DNA of 64,000 nt from Bog-756 sp963727075 (GCA_963727075.1 CAVSET010000006.1:1302001-1366000), one strand, 5' to 3'; counted from the first letter of the stretch, positions 19,101-28,086 are shown. Numbers and translations: made by a program. The notes: generated from the letters alone by a model not told the origin.

Positions 19101-20083
19101 TGCGAGCCCCGCTGTTCTCCGACGCGCCAGGTAGCCGCTCACCCCGGTTCGGCCGGAACCGTCCGACGCGCCTGTCGATCGGGCACCGAGCCGCCATCAA
19201 GATGGAGCAGCGCCGACGAGGCGAGGCTTCCGACGAGGGGCTGACCCTGGTCGAACTGCTCGTCGCCTTCTCGGCCCTGATCATCCTGATGATCCTGGTG
19301 GCCACGGCGCTCACCACCTACCTCAACGTCGGCACCAACGTGGTGTCCTCCTACAACGCCACCGGGCAGCTGCTGCCGGGCTCGATCATCATCCAACGGC
19401 TCATCCGGAGCGAGGTCGAGCCGGCGCCGACCCCTTCAGCCACCAATGTCCCCCTCCCCGCCTTCGTCCTCGGAAGCGTCGGGACCGTGTCGACCACCTT
19501 CTACGCCAACATCGGGGATCCGAACGGCCCGGCCAAGATCGTGATGGCGTCGAGCGCTCCATCCAAGTGCGGAGGCTGCTCGTTCTACGCATCGCAGTTC
19601 ACCGTCTACCAGTACGTGGCCTGCCCCAAGACCCCGGCGGGCAGCGTCCCGTCCGGCTGCGCGTCCAGCGGGGTCACCGGGTGTCCCTTCACCACCATCT
19701 CCGCCAACACCTGCACCTGGTCGACGAGTGGGCTAGCGCTCGTCATAATCAACGGTGTCGTCAACGGACAGACCAACCTCGCCAACGCGTCCACGCCCAT
19801 CTTCACCTACAACACCCTCGATCCCTATTCGAGCGCGTATGTGGCCGGAGCGGGTGGCACACCCAATGCTTCGGGAATCCTGCCTAACTTCGGCGTCGGT
19901 ACCTGCGCGGCCCCGACCCTCACCAACGGGAATCCGAGCCAGTCCAACTGCCTGGCCGACACCGTCCAGAGCGTGGGTGTGGACATCCAGGTCCACGTGG
20001 CCGGTGCTCCTTTCCAAGAGAACTCCTTCGTCGTGTACCGGCTGTCCTCCGCTTCCTACCTCTACAGCACCCTGGTCGGTTGA
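19100..20083 (+). CDS. Prepilin-type N-terminal cleavage/methylation protein
   Basis: The ATG at 19100 overlaps the stop of the preceding gene (TGATG). The class III leader motif is DEG then LTLVELLVAFSALIILMIL. The leader from 19100 is long (about 47 residues); an internal ATG at 19202 gives a 13-residue leader MEQRRRGEASDEG, more usual for prepilins. The mature part of about 280 residues is Ser/Thr/Asn-rich with several Cys, including CGGC. It probably forms a minor pilin or pseudopilin assembled by type IV pilus or type II secretion machinery. No peptidase, ATPase or platform gene is in the window. Confidence 0.85.
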   Translation: MRAPLFSDAPGSRSPRFGRNRPTRLSIGHRAAIKMEQRRRGEASDEGLTLVELLVAFSALIILMILVATALTTYLNVGTNVVSSYNATGQLLPGSIIIQRLIRSEVEPAPTPSATNVPLPAFVLGSVGTVSTTFYANIGDPNGPAKIVMASSAPSKCGGCSFYASQFTVYQYVACPKTPAGSVPSGCASSGVTGCPFTTISANTCTWSTSGLALVIINGVVNGQTNLANASTPIFTYNTLDPYSSAYVAGAGGTPNASGILPNFGVGTCAAPTLTNGNPSQSNCLADTVQSVGVDIQVHVAGAPFQENSFVVYRLSSASYLYSTLVG

Positions 20084-20093
20084 GGTGACCGTG

Positions 20094-22079
20094 ATGTCCA
20101 ACCCCACTGCACGCGTGAAGCGATTCGACCAAGGTCGGCATCGGTCCGATCGGGGGCAAGCCGCCTTGGTCCTGGTGATCGCCTTCACCGTGATGCTCAC
20201 CGTCTTCGGCGGGGTGATGGTCAACTCGATCGTCACCAATTCCCCGATCCTCACCCAGGCCGCCATCCAGCGCTACGCCTACCGGGCCTTGGCCTCGGGG
20301 CTCAACGCCTACCAGAACGCCATCAACGCCAACCCCTACCTGGCGGCCTGCAATGCGTCGACCAACAACACCGGGCAGTGTGCGGCTCTGAGCTACCAGG
20401 ACTGGAGCCTGGTGCCCGGCACCGATGTCGGCAACGGGGTCATCCCCGAATGGTACAAATTCGACAACCCGCAGCAGGTCAAGGACTCGACGACCAGCGC
20501 CATCACCAACCTCGAGGTGCAGATCGTGGGGGCGGCCGGCTTCCCCGGCAACCTCGTGTACTACTCGACGGTAGCCAAGTTCGTCCCGCAGAACGGGTTC
20601 CTCAACTCCGTCTGGTGGAGCAATTACGAGTCCTCGGAGTTCCCCACCGGCACCGCCGCCGACTGTCAGTACTTCTGGAGCGCGAGCGTCGGTCGCGACA
20701 CCAACAATCTCAATCCGTGCAACATCGTGGTCTTCCAGACGGGGGACAAACTGGTCGGCCCGGTCTTCTCCAACGACTCGATCGACATCACCGGCAGCCC
20801 GACCTTTGGCACGCCAGACGCCGCCACGCCCGGTGGCGCGGACGGTGGCACGGTCACAACGGCCGATCCCCACTGCCTCTTCGTGAACGACGGCACCGGG
20901 GCGATCGACAACAACTCCTCACCGACCTGCGCCAGTCTCAACGGCGGGGTGAAATACACCGCAGCCGGGAGCTCCTTCGGGCACCGCCTCGAGCCCCTCC
21001 CCACCGATAACTCCCAGCTGGCCGCCATCGCCAAGCAGGGTGGCTGCTACTACGAGGGGCCTACGACTATCAGCTTCTCTACTGCCGGTGGCATCGGCCA
21101 GGTGAGCGTGGTCAGCAAGCAGACCACCAACTCCGGTGGTGTGGACAGCATGAACCTCCCGGGTGGGGTGAACAACAGCACGTGCCGCACCGACGGAATG
21201 GCGACCGCACTCCCTCTCAACGGAGTCATCTACGTGAACCAGTCTTCATGCGTCGGTGCCGCGTGCGTGGCGGGAGCCAATCCTTTCGACCCCAACACCA
21301 ACAACGCATCACAGGCGTTCAACTGTCCGAGCTGCTACTACGGCCAGAGCGGTAGTCCCGACAAGGAGGGTGACGCGTTCGTCAGCAATGCCACCTCCAA
21401 TGGCGGGCTCTCCGGTCAGCTGACCATCGCCGCCTCCAACGACGTCATCATCGACGGCCCGATCACCTACAAGGACTGCTCGTGGGTGGGCACCGCCTCA
21501 CAGAGCCTGTGCAACTACAACAACTCGTCGACCGGCACCAACGACACACTCGGACTCATCGCCAACAACTACGTCGAAGTCAACCGGCCCGTCTACAACA
21601 ATACGGCCCCCTTCTTCCTGCGGGGAAACCCCTTGCCGGCCTGCGGGAGCGGCGGGGCCCTGGCCGCGCCCTTGTGCGACCCGTCCACCAGCACGGGCAG
21701 CCCCACCGGTGGACAAGGTCTGACCATCGACGCCACCGTGCTCGGGCTCAGCCAGTCGTTCGTGGTCAACAACTACAGCACCTCGGGCAACGAGGGCCAG
21801 TTGACGGTATACGGTTCCATCCAGCAGGACGCCCGAGGACCGGTCGGGCTGGTCGGGGGCACCGGGTACGTCAAGTACTACGTCTGGGACCCGCGCCTCA
21901 CCCTGTACGGGCCGCCGTTCTACCTGACCCCGGGCACCCCGTCATGGGCGCTCGACTCGTCGGCCGAGAGCTATACCGGCAAGTGCCCCTACACTCCGGC
22001 CATCCAGACGGTCCCCTCCACCGTCCAGCCGACCTGGCCGGTGGTGTCGACCGGGTCCAACTCCTGCACCGTGCCCTAG
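20094..22079 (+). CDS. PilX-like membrane-anchored exported protein of the pilin cassette
   Basis: The ATG at 20094 has GAGG 8 nt upstream; in-frame GTG codons at 20085 and 20091 are alternatives. The N-terminus has a basic run, RGQAALVLVIAFTVMLTVFGGVMV as a single TM, then a helical QRYAYRALASGLNAYQNAIN segment as in PilX/PilV-like minor pilins, though the strict G/E motif is absent. The remaining 600 residues look extracellular: Asn/Ser/Gly-rich, with paired Cys (CNAS, CPSCYYG, CSWVG) and a right-handed parallel-beta-like stretch around LTIAASNDVIIDGPITYKDC and LIANNYVEVNRPVYNN. Third gene of the cassette, likely acting with the two prepilins. Confidence 0.75.
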   Translation: MSNPTARVKRFDQGRHRSDRGQAALVLVIAFTVMLTVFGGVMVNSIVTNSPILTQAAIQRYAYRALASGLNAYQNAINANPYLAACNASTNNTGQCAALSYQDWSLVPGTDVGNGVIPEWYKFDNPQQVKDSTTSAITNLEVQIVGAAGFPGNLVYYSTVAKFVPQNGFLNSVWWSNYESSEFPTGTAADCQYFWSASVGRDTNNLNPCNIVVFQTGDKLVGPVFSNDSIDITGSPTFGTPDAATPGGADGGTVTTADPHCLFVNDGTGAIDNNSSPTCASLNGGVKYTAAGSSFGHRLEPLPTDNSQLAAIAKQGGCYYEGPTTISFSTAGGIGQVSVVSKQTTNSGGVDSMNLPGGVNNSTCRTDGMATALPLNGVIYVNQSSCVGAACVAGANPFDPNTNNASQAFNCPSCYYGQSGSPDKEGDAFVSNATSNGGLSGQLTIAASNDVIIDGPITYKDCSWVGTASQSLCNYNNSSTGTNDTLGLIANNYVEVNRPVYNNTAPFFLRGNPLPACGSGGALAAPLCDPSTSTGSPTGGQGLTIDATVLGLSQSFVVNNYSTSGNEGQLTVYGSIQQDARGPVGLVGGTGYVKYYVWDPRLTLYGPPFYLTPGTPSWALDSSAESYTGKCPYTPAIQTVPSTVQPTWPVVSTGSNSCTVP

Positions 22080-22165
22080 CCGGGCGCGCCCCGGGGCCCT
22101 GGCCGCCGAGGTCGGTCCGGGCGGCGGTCGGCGATCCGCGAGCGGGCCGGTAGCCTGCTCAGCCC

Positions 22166-24004
22166 ATGGCCACACTCACTCGAGACGACATTCGCAACGT
22201 AGCGATCGTGGCCCACGTCGACCACGGCAAGACCACCCTGGTCGACGCCATGCTCTGGCAGTCGGGCGCCTTCCGGGCCAACGAGTCGGTCAACGAGCGG
22301 GTGCTGGACTCCGGTGACCTGGAGCGGGAGAAGGGCATCACCATCCTGGCCAAGAACACCGCCGTCGTCCACCACGGGGTGAAGATCAACGTCATCGACA
22401 CCCCGGGCCACGCCGACTTCGGGGGTGAGGTGGAGCGAGGGCTCACCATGGTCGACGGTGTCCTGCTGCTGGTGGACGCCTCCGAGGGCCCGCTGCCCCA
22501 GACCCGCTTCGTGCTGCGGAAGGCGCTCGAATCCCGGCTGCCGGTGGTCCTGGTGGTCAACAAGGTCGACCGGGCCGACGCCCGCATCGACGAGGTGGTG
22601 CACGAGGTGGAGGAGCTCTTCCTCGACCTCGGTGCCGATGAGCACCAGATCGACTTCCCCATCCTTTTCGCCAACGCCCGGGCCGGCTGGGCCGCCACCG
22701 AGCCGGGCACCGAGGGGACCGACCTCGAGCCGATGTTCCGAGCCATCCTCGACCACATCCCCGCCCCACGATTCGATCCGGAGGCGCCCCTGCAGGCCCT
22801 CGTGTGCAACCTCGATGCCTCGCCCTACCTCGGTCGCCTGGCCCTGTGCCGGGTCCACAACGGCACGCTGCGCAAGGGATCGGCCGTCGGTTGGTGCAAG
22901 CTCGACGGGACCGTCGAGCGGACCAGGATCACCGAGCTCTACGTGACCGACGCACTCGATCGGGTGGACGCCATCGAGGCCGGTCCAGGCGAGATCGCCG
23001 CCGTCGCCGGCATGGCCGACATCACCATCGGGGAGACCCTGGCCGATCCGGACGATCCCCGTCCCCTGCCAAGCATCACGGTGGACGAGCCCAGCCTGTC
23101 CATGACCATCGGGATCAACACTTCACCGCTGGCCGGTAACGACGGGTCTCGCCTCACTGCCCGCCAGATCGCCAACCGGCTCGACGCCGAGCTGGTGGGC
23201 AACGTCTCGCTCCGGGTCCTGCCCACCGAGCGCCCGGACACGTGGGAGGTCCAGGGTCGGGGCGAGCTCCAGCTGGCCGTGCTGGTCGAGACGATGCGTC
23301 GCGAAGGGTTCGAGCTGACCGTCGGCAAGCCCCAGGTGGTGACCCGCCAGATCGACGGCAAGGTCCACGAGCCCACCGAGAGGGTGGCCATCGATGTCCC
23401 CGACGACTACCTGGGTGTCGTCACCCAGCTCATGGCCCAGCGTCTGGGATCGCTCATCGAGATGGTCAACCACGGGACGGGCTGGGTCCGAATGGACTAC
23501 CGGGTGCCGGCCCGCGGACTCGTCGGCTTCCGCACCCAGTTCATGACCGAGACCCGCGGCACCGGCATCCTCCACCATGTCTTCGACGGGTGGGAGCCGT
23601 GGCACGGCGAGCTCAGGACCCGGCGCAATGGCTCGATGGTGGCCGACCGGCGTGGGTTGACCACCGGCTACAGCCTCATGAGCCTGCAGGAACGCGGGAT
23701 CCTGTTGGTCGGGCCGGGAACCGAGGTCTACGAGGGCATGGTGATCGGTGAGAACGCCCGCGACGAGGAGATGGACGTCAATCCCACCAGGGAGAAGAAG
23801 CAGACCAACATCCGCTCAGCGGCCGCCGACGAGGCCATCCGGCTGACTCCCCCGCTGCTGCTCTCATTGGAGCAGGCGCTCGAGTTCATCACCGACGACG
23901 AGTGTGTCGAGGTGACCCCGAAGGTGGTCCGGTTGCGCAAGGTCGTCCTCGATGCCGCCACCCGCGGTCGCCAGCGAAGCCGGGCCCGGAAGGCCGACGC
24001 CTGA
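22166..24004 (+). CDS. typA: Ribosome-associated GTPase TypA/BipA
   Basis: The 612-residue translational GTPase has G1 AHVDHGKTTL, the switch region SGDLEREKGITI, G3 DTPGHADFGGEV, G4 NKVDRADAR, and a BipA C-terminal domain containing VNHGTGWVRMDYRVPARGLVGFRT and PTREKKQTNIRSA. It binds ribosomes and helps 50S assembly and stress or cold adaptation. A TAGCCT box at 22151-22156 ends 9 nt before the ATG. I see no Shine-Dalgarno, so transcription may start very close to the start codon. Full length, no oddities. Confidence 0.96.
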   Translation: MATLTRDDIRNVAIVAHVDHGKTTLVDAMLWQSGAFRANESVNERVLDSGDLEREKGITILAKNTAVVHHGVKINVIDTPGHADFGGEVERGLTMVDGVLLLVDASEGPLPQTRFVLRKALESRLPVVLVVNKVDRADARIDEVVHEVEELFLDLGADEHQIDFPILFANARAGWAATEPGTEGTDLEPMFRAILDHIPAPRFDPEAPLQALVCNLDASPYLGRLALCRVHNGTLRKGSAVGWCKLDGTVERTRITELYVTDALDRVDAIEAGPGEIAAVAGMADITIGETLADPDDPRPLPSITVDEPSLSMTIGINTSPLAGNDGSRLTARQIANRLDAELVGNVSLRVLPTERPDTWEVQGRGELQLAVLVETMRREGFELTVGKPQVVTRQIDGKVHEPTERVAIDVPDDYLGVVTQLMAQRLGSLIEMVNHGTGWVRMDYRVPARGLVGFRTQFMTETRGTGILHHVFDGWEPWHGELRTRRNGSMVADRRGLTTGYSLMSLQERGILLVGPGTEVYEGMVIGENARDEEMDVNPTREKKQTNIRSAAADEAIRLTPPLLLSLEQALEFITDDECVEVTPKVVRLRKVVLDAATRGRQRSRARKADA

Positions 24005-24812
24005 GCAGGCAGCTGGTTGGCCGGTGACGCCGCCATCGGTTCGAGTGGGATGGGGATATGCACCTCGCGGCGTGCATGTCGCGCCGGCAAAGGCATGTTC
24101 GGGAAGATGGACACCGCCAACAGGATGAACAGCGGTCCGGCGTTGGGGTCGGTCCCGAGCCCGGTCATGACACCACCGAAGGACTGGCCGAGGACCCAGA
24201 AGTCGAGGGAGAGCGCGGCCCCGACGACCAGGTAGAGCGTCGGCTTGCGACTCAGGACGGGGCCGATCCCGATCCAACACGACACGACGGCAAGGGCGAC
24301 AGCCAGGCCCGTGCCGCCGCCGGAGGTGACATGGGCCGCGGCCAGCTGCAGGTGCGCGAGCCATCCCGGCTCGCCCGAAGCCGCCGAGCGGAGGGCGGTG
24401 CTCACACCGTCGGTGCTGCGGTTGGCCGGCAGCAACCACAGAGCCCCCATGGCCAGCCACAGCCCGGCCCACACGATGCGGGCCCCACGCTCGCCGATCG
24501 GTCCGGCCGGCGCGGCGGCCGCACCGTCAGTGCTGTTCCAGCGGGGCCACACGAGGACCGCGACGACGGCATAGAGGACCACGGCACCCGGCGCCCCGGT
24601 AAGTGGACTGGCCTGGCCTGAAGATCATGCCGAAGCCTTCGCCGACCGCCCAGACCCCGAGCGACCACACGACCGAGAGCACCAGGGCCGGCTTGACCGT
24701 GTCCCGTAGGAGAAGCCCGACGCCGATGAGCAGCTGCACCATCCCGAAGACCGCGTCGAAGGCGGCCGGGCTGGTCGCGACCAGACGGTCGACGCGGGGG
24801 AGGGGCCAGGCG

Positions 24813-24820
24813 ATAAATCC
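24813..24820. repeat. Left copy of the 8-bp target-site duplication
   Basis: ATAAATCC directly abuts the left inverted repeat. The right copy at 26248-26255 is ATGAATCC, one mismatch, so the duplication has either decayed by one base or contains a base-call error. Eight bp is the usual duplication length for ISL3-family elements. Confidence 0.8.
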
Positions 24821-24944
24821 GGCTCTTCGCGTCCACGCGTGGGTCGGTGATCTCAGGTGACCCGCCCATAGGCATCCACCCATAGGGCCCCGTGGCCCCC
24901 GATTCTTGCGGTTGAGAGACCAGCGAGAACGGAGGACACGGGAC

Positions 24945-26243
24945 ATGGACGACGGTAGTGGTGGCTCGACCGCGCTGTTGGGGATGGCCGGCTTCGCGGT
25001 GCTGTCCCAAGAGGAGATCGAGGGCGAGCTGTGGCTCCTGGTCGAGACGGAGCGACGGCCCACTGGGTGTCCAGGCTGCGGCGTTCGGGCCGTCGGCCAT
25101 GGGCGCAGCACGGTCCAGGTGCGAGATCTGCCGATGGGCGGGAGGCCGGTGCGGTTGGTCTGGCGGAAGCGCCGCTGGCGCTGTCGGGACATCGATTGCG
25201 AGACGAAGTCCTTCACCGAGTCGAGCCGGCTGGTCGAGACGGGCGCCCTGACCAGACGGGCAGCCAAGGAGATCTGCCGACTGGTCGGCGAGGAGGGACG
25301 AAGTGTGGCCGAGGTGGCCCGCACCTTCGGGGTGGGCTGGCACTGTGCATGGAGAGCCGTCTGGCGCCACGGACGGCCGCTGGTCGATGATCCTCGTCGG
25401 ATCCACGGGGTGCGGTCCCTCGGCGTCGATGAGCACAAGATGTTGGCCGCCGGTCCCAAGCACCACACCATCTACGCCACCCAGCTGGTCGACATCGACC
25501 GTCACCGGCTCTTGGACGTGGTGCAGAATCGCAGCGCAGCCTCGGTGTCCACCTGGCTTGCCGCTCGCACGAGGTACTTCCGGGACCATGTCGGGGTCGC
25601 GGCCATCGATCCCCACGCCGGGTACTTCAAGGCCCTGTCCGCCTCGTTGCCGAAGGCCACGGTCACCGTCGACGTCTTCCACGCCGTGAAGTTGGCCAAC
25701 GCCTGTGTCGATGACGTCCGCCGACGGGTCCAGCGAGAGACGACCGGGCACCGGGGACGCAACGTCGACCCGCTCTATGGGGTCCGGCGCCTCCTCACCC
25801 GAGGCTACGAACGACTGAATGATCGCCAGCGGGACCGGCTCACCGAGGCCCTGCGCACCGGGGACCCCTTCGACGAGGTGGGCGGGGCCCTGGCCGTCAA
25901 AGAGCAGCTCCGGTCGGTGTACGCCGCCGGGACGATGGTGGCGGCCCGACGGGAGCTCGCCATCTTCTACAGGCTGGCCCGCACCGCCGGCACTCCCGAG
26001 GTGTTGCGCCTGGCCCGGACGATCAAGCGCTGGGAGCCCCAGGTTCTCAGCTACTTCACGACGAGACGCACCAACGCCAGGAGCGAGGCCATGAACCTCA
26101 CCACCGAGAAGGTCCGCCGTGTCGCCCACGGCATGCGCAACTTCGAGCACTATCGGCTCCGGTTGTTGCTCCACTCAGGCGTGCAATGGCACACTCAACC
26201 AACTGCTCGAATCAGGGGCCGACTCCCACGCCTCGTCGCGTAG
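24945..26243 (+). CDS. ISL3-family transposase
   Basis: The ATG at 24945 is preceded by GGAGGA and gives 432 residues; an in-frame ATG at 24906 lies nearer the element end and is less likely. There is a zinc-ribbon N-terminus (CPGC, then a second Cys pair around RWRCRDIDC), an HTH-like segment (RSVAEVARTFGVGW), and DDE-type catalytic stretches SLGVDEHKM, VAAIDPHAGYFKAL and NARSEAMN. The stop lies within the right inverted repeat. All parts look intact, so the element may be active. It catalyses cut-and-paste movement of the element. Confidence 0.95.
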   Translation: MDDGSGGSTALLGMAGFAVLSQEEIEGELWLLVETERRPTGCPGCGVRAVGHGRSTVQVRDLPMGGRPVRLVWRKRRWRCRDIDCETKSFTESSRLVETGALTRRAAKEICRLVGEEGRSVAEVARTFGVGWHCAWRAVWRHGRPLVDDPRRIHGVRSLGVDEHKMLAAGPKHHTIYATQLVDIDRHRLLDVVQNRSAASVSTWLAARTRYFRDHVGVAAIDPHAGYFKALSASLPKATVTVDVFHAVKLANACVDDVRRRVQRETTGHRGRNVDPLYGVRRLLTRGYERLNDRQRDRLTEALRTGDPFDEVGGALAVKEQLRSVYAAGTMVAARRELAIFYRLARTAGTPEVLRLARTIKRWEPQVLSYFTTRRTNARSEAMNLTTEKVRRVAHGMRNFEHYRLRLLLHSGVQWHTQPTARIRGRLPRLVA

Positions 26244-26247
26244 AGCC
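26225..26247 (-). repeat. Right terminal inverted repeat of the IS
   Basis: Read on the minus strand from 26247 it begins GGCTCTACGCG and matches the left repeat at 24821-24843 in 19 of 23 positions. It overlaps the transposase stop codon. The adjacent bases 26248-26255 (ATGAATCC) are the right target copy. Confidence 0.9.
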
Positions 26248-26423
26248 ATGAATCCCGGCTGGCCCTGGGGGGGCAGGTTCGAGAACACCTGTGACGAATC
26301 CGGGACCTAACATCTTCGGCTGGAGCCGGAGGGCTCCGTCGAGCAGCCATACCAAGCCCAACCCGATCTGGACGGCACGAGCAGTGACGCGGAACGGTGG
26401 CCTGTCGACTCGGTCGACGCGGC

Positions 26424-27326
26424 TCACGCTTGGCCCGTCCGGTCGATCAGTTGGAACACCGAAGGCGGCAGGTCGGTCTGGAACTGGTACTGCGACGCGA
26501 TGGTCGGTGCCGTCCACACGTGCAGCATGAAGTAGGTGGAGGCATTGTGCATTCCGCTGGAGCACTCACCGGTGCTGCCCGTCCGACCTACGACCTGACC
26601 CCCCGAGAGGCACAGGTTGTCGTGGGCGTGCCACTGGGTCAACGACCCGCCGACGTCCGGACCGGGCTGGCAAGGAGTGGGGCCGAGGAACATGGCGCCC
26701 AGCAGGACCGGCCCGTTGACGGTATTGGCGAACATCAGAGCCGAAGGGTTCTGCGGGTCGAGCACGTCTCCGGACCTCACCACCTGCGGGTTCAGGTAGT
26801 GCGTCATCGGGCCGTTGGCCCGGGTGGCCGGCCGGTAACCGGCGGCCTCGGCCGCCGCCAGGCTCGCGTACTTGGCGATGCCCTGGTCGACGCCGGCCAC
26901 GAGTCGGCCGGCCGCGGCCTGTTGCTGGGCCGTCGGTGCGCCCGAGGGCAGCGGAGCCATCACCATCCCGTTGGGCATGACGGTGGCGCCCTGGACGTTC
27001 GGGCAGATCCCATCGGCGGCCGTCGTGGTGCCCGTTCCGTCGCCGGCGCCGCCGCTCTGTCCTGAGGAAGTGGAGCCCGATGACCCCGACATCCCGGGCA
27101 TCGCCGGTCCATTCGGGCCCGACCCGCTTGAACTTGAAGGGGTCGTCGCCTTTACTGACGCGCCGTCAGAGGCCCCGTTCGGGTGAGATACGTTGGGGCT
27201 GACCGCGGCGGCCGTCGTCACGAGGAGAGCGGCCAGCCCCAGGCTGGCGATGGCCGACCACCAGAGGTGCCCAGCCACGCCTTCTCTCGACCATCTGCTT
27301 CTGATCGCTCCTACCAGGTGTCCCAT
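26424..27326 (-). CDS. Exported protein of unknown function with conserved His-rich C-terminal part
   Basis: The 300-residue protein has one N-terminal TM or uncleaved signal (about 22-42), a long Ser/Gly/Thr-rich linker, and a conserved domain from about 150: KYASLAAAEAAGYRP, NGPMTHYLNP, LDPQNPSALMFA, VLLGAMFLGPTPC, LTQWHAHDNLC and a final MHNASTYFMLHVWT. Clustered His (THY, WHAHD, MH, LHV) with Cys suggests a metal or haem site facing outside, which is inference. It overlaps the IS-interrupted membrane gene by 4 nt and would have been co-expressed with it. I do not recognise the family by name. Confidence 0.8.
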   Translation of the reverse strand: MGHLVGAIRSRWSREGVAGHLWWSAIASLGLAALLVTTAAAVSPNVSHPNGASDGASVKATTPSSSSGSGPNGPAMPGMSGSSGSTSSGQSGGAGDGTGTTTAADGICPNVQGATVMPNGMVMAPLPSGAPTAQQQAAAGRLVAGVDQGIAKYASLAAAEAAGYRPATRANGPMTHYLNPQVVRSGDVLDPQNPSALMFANTVNGPVLLGAMFLGPTPCQPGPDVGGSLTQWHAHDNLCLSGGQVVGRTGSTGECSSGMHNASTYFMLHVWTAPTIASQYQFQTDLPPSVFQLIDRTGQA

Positions 27327-27454
27327 GGCATCTTCCCCTCACTCCCCGGCCATGCCGCCTCCGTGACAGCCTGGGCGGAGTTCATGAGGTGCCGGTCATC
27401 GGGTGATTAGGGATCTGTAATCATCCCGAACGGAACAACGGGAAAGGCTGGTGG
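27327..27454. promoter_or_regulatory. Divergent intergenic region
   Basis: About 128 bp between two divergent starts (27326 minus, 27455 plus). It must carry promoters for both the exported-protein operon and the small membrane-protein pair. The plus gene has AAAGGCTGGTGG ahead of its ATG as a weak ribosome site. No strong palindrome is evident. Confidence 0.4.
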
Positions 27455-27892
27455 ATGACACGACCGACACGCCCGTTCGCCGAGCGGCTGTGGGCCGTCG
27501 GGGCGGTCACCGCCGCAGGTCTGGCCTATGCCACGCTGGCCTCGATCACTCACCCATTCACCGAAGGTGCCGAACTCGTCACCGCGGTTCCATTGGTGAC
27601 GGCCGTGGTGGCCATGGCGGTTCGAACGGTGACCACCAGACGATCTGCCGTCGCGGTTCGGTCGGTCCAGATGCTGCCTCAACCGGACACCGGTGCGAAC
27701 CGTCGGTCGCTGGCCTGGATCACCATGCTCGTCGTCATCTCCGGTTGGGAGGTGTACTGCTACGCCAGCGCACCCCGATCGGAGCATCCCACCTTGAGCA
27801 CATTCATCGATCTGCTCGATTCGACCCGTGCCGGCAAGGCGGTGGGGTTCGCCTTGTGGCTGGCGCTCGGGTGTTACCTGGTGTGGCAATGA
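27455..27892 (+). CDS. Small integral membrane protein, unknown
   Basis: 145 residues with four likely TM helices: ERLWAVGAVTAAGLAYATLA, ELVTAVPLVTAVVAMAV, SLAWITMLVVISGWEVYCYA and GKAVGFALWLALGCYLVW. A short cytoplasmic loop lies in the middle, and there is a conserved-looking RSEHPTLSTFIDLLD between helices 3 and 4. Its stop overlaps the ATG of the next small membrane protein by 4 nt (ATGA), so the two are coupled and may form one complex. I cannot name a function. Confidence 0.75.
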   Translation: MTRPTRPFAERLWAVGAVTAAGLAYATLASITHPFTEGAELVTAVPLVTAVVAMAVRTVTTRRSAVAVRSVQMLPQPDTGANRRSLAWITMLVVISGWEVYCYASAPRSEHPTLSTFIDLLDSTRAGKAVGFALWLALGCYLVWQ

Positions 27893-28086
27893 GCCGACTG
27901 GAGACGCTGATCGTCTGGGCGCTGCTCGGGCTCGGTGTCCTGGCCGGGCTCGTCGCCGCCATGCTGTCGAGGGGACGGTTTCCGACGCTCGGGGCGCTGG
28001 TGAGGCGGGTGACGACGCACCCGGTGGGGCACTGGTTGTTGGTGCTGGCCTGGATGTGGCTGGGTTGGCACGCCTTCGCCCGCTGA
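27889..28086 (+). CDS. 65-residue membrane protein coupled to the preceding gene (DUF6186-like)
   Basis: ATG at 27889 overlaps the previous TGA. The protein MSRLETLIVWALLGLG has two TM helices and ends WLGWHAFAR, with RFPTLGALVRRVTTHP between. The size and the GWHxFAR end resemble small actinobacterial DUF6186-type proteins; this is from memory and not checked. It has no partner other than the 145-residue membrane protein before it. Confidence 0.7.
   Translation: MSRLETLIVWALLGLGVLAGLVAAMLSRGRFPTLGALVRRVTTHPVGHWLLVLAWMWLGWHAFAR

Larger units (their letters stand above)
24821..26247 (+). mobile_element. ISL3-family insertion sequence, 1,427 bp, complete
   Basis: The element is bounded by 23-bp imperfect inverted repeats: left GGCTCTTCGCGTCCACGCG + TGGG at 24821-24843, right the complement of 26225-26247 (GGCTCTACGCGACGAGGCG + TGGG), 19 of 23 positions matching. 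The GGCTCTnCGCG terminus is typical of ISL3. It carries one transposase gene filling most of the element, about 120 bp of non-coding DNA at its left end, and is flanked by an 8-bp target duplication. It is inserted in a membrane-protein gene read on the opposite strand. Only one copy is in the window. Confidence 0.92.
24005..26427 (-). pseudogene. Polytopic membrane protein gene split by the ISL3-family element
   Basis: The N-terminal part lies right of the insertion: GTG at 26427 (4-nt overlap with the upstream stop), then ARAVQIGLGLVWLLDGAL and FVTGVLEPA. The C-terminal part lies left of it: GFIAWPLPRVDRLVA, FGMVQLLIGVGLLLRDTVK, VGEGFGMIF, then GQASPLTGAPGAVVLYA and several TM segments to LLAVSIFPNMP. 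Removing bases 24821-26247 and one target copy rejoins the two as PGF-IAWPL. Two further frame breaks are visible: one extra C in the C7 run near 26265-26272 and one base near 24620. The left frame has no stop before 23728, inside typA on the other strand, so the true end is unclear. Family function is unknown to me. The gene is inactive here or the host copy is recently lost. Confidence 0.8.

Noticed and set aside
23728..24004. Extension of the IS-split membrane gene across the 3' end of typA
   Set aside because: The frame is open only because GC-rich antisense DNA lacks stops; TM-like sequence ends near 24090.
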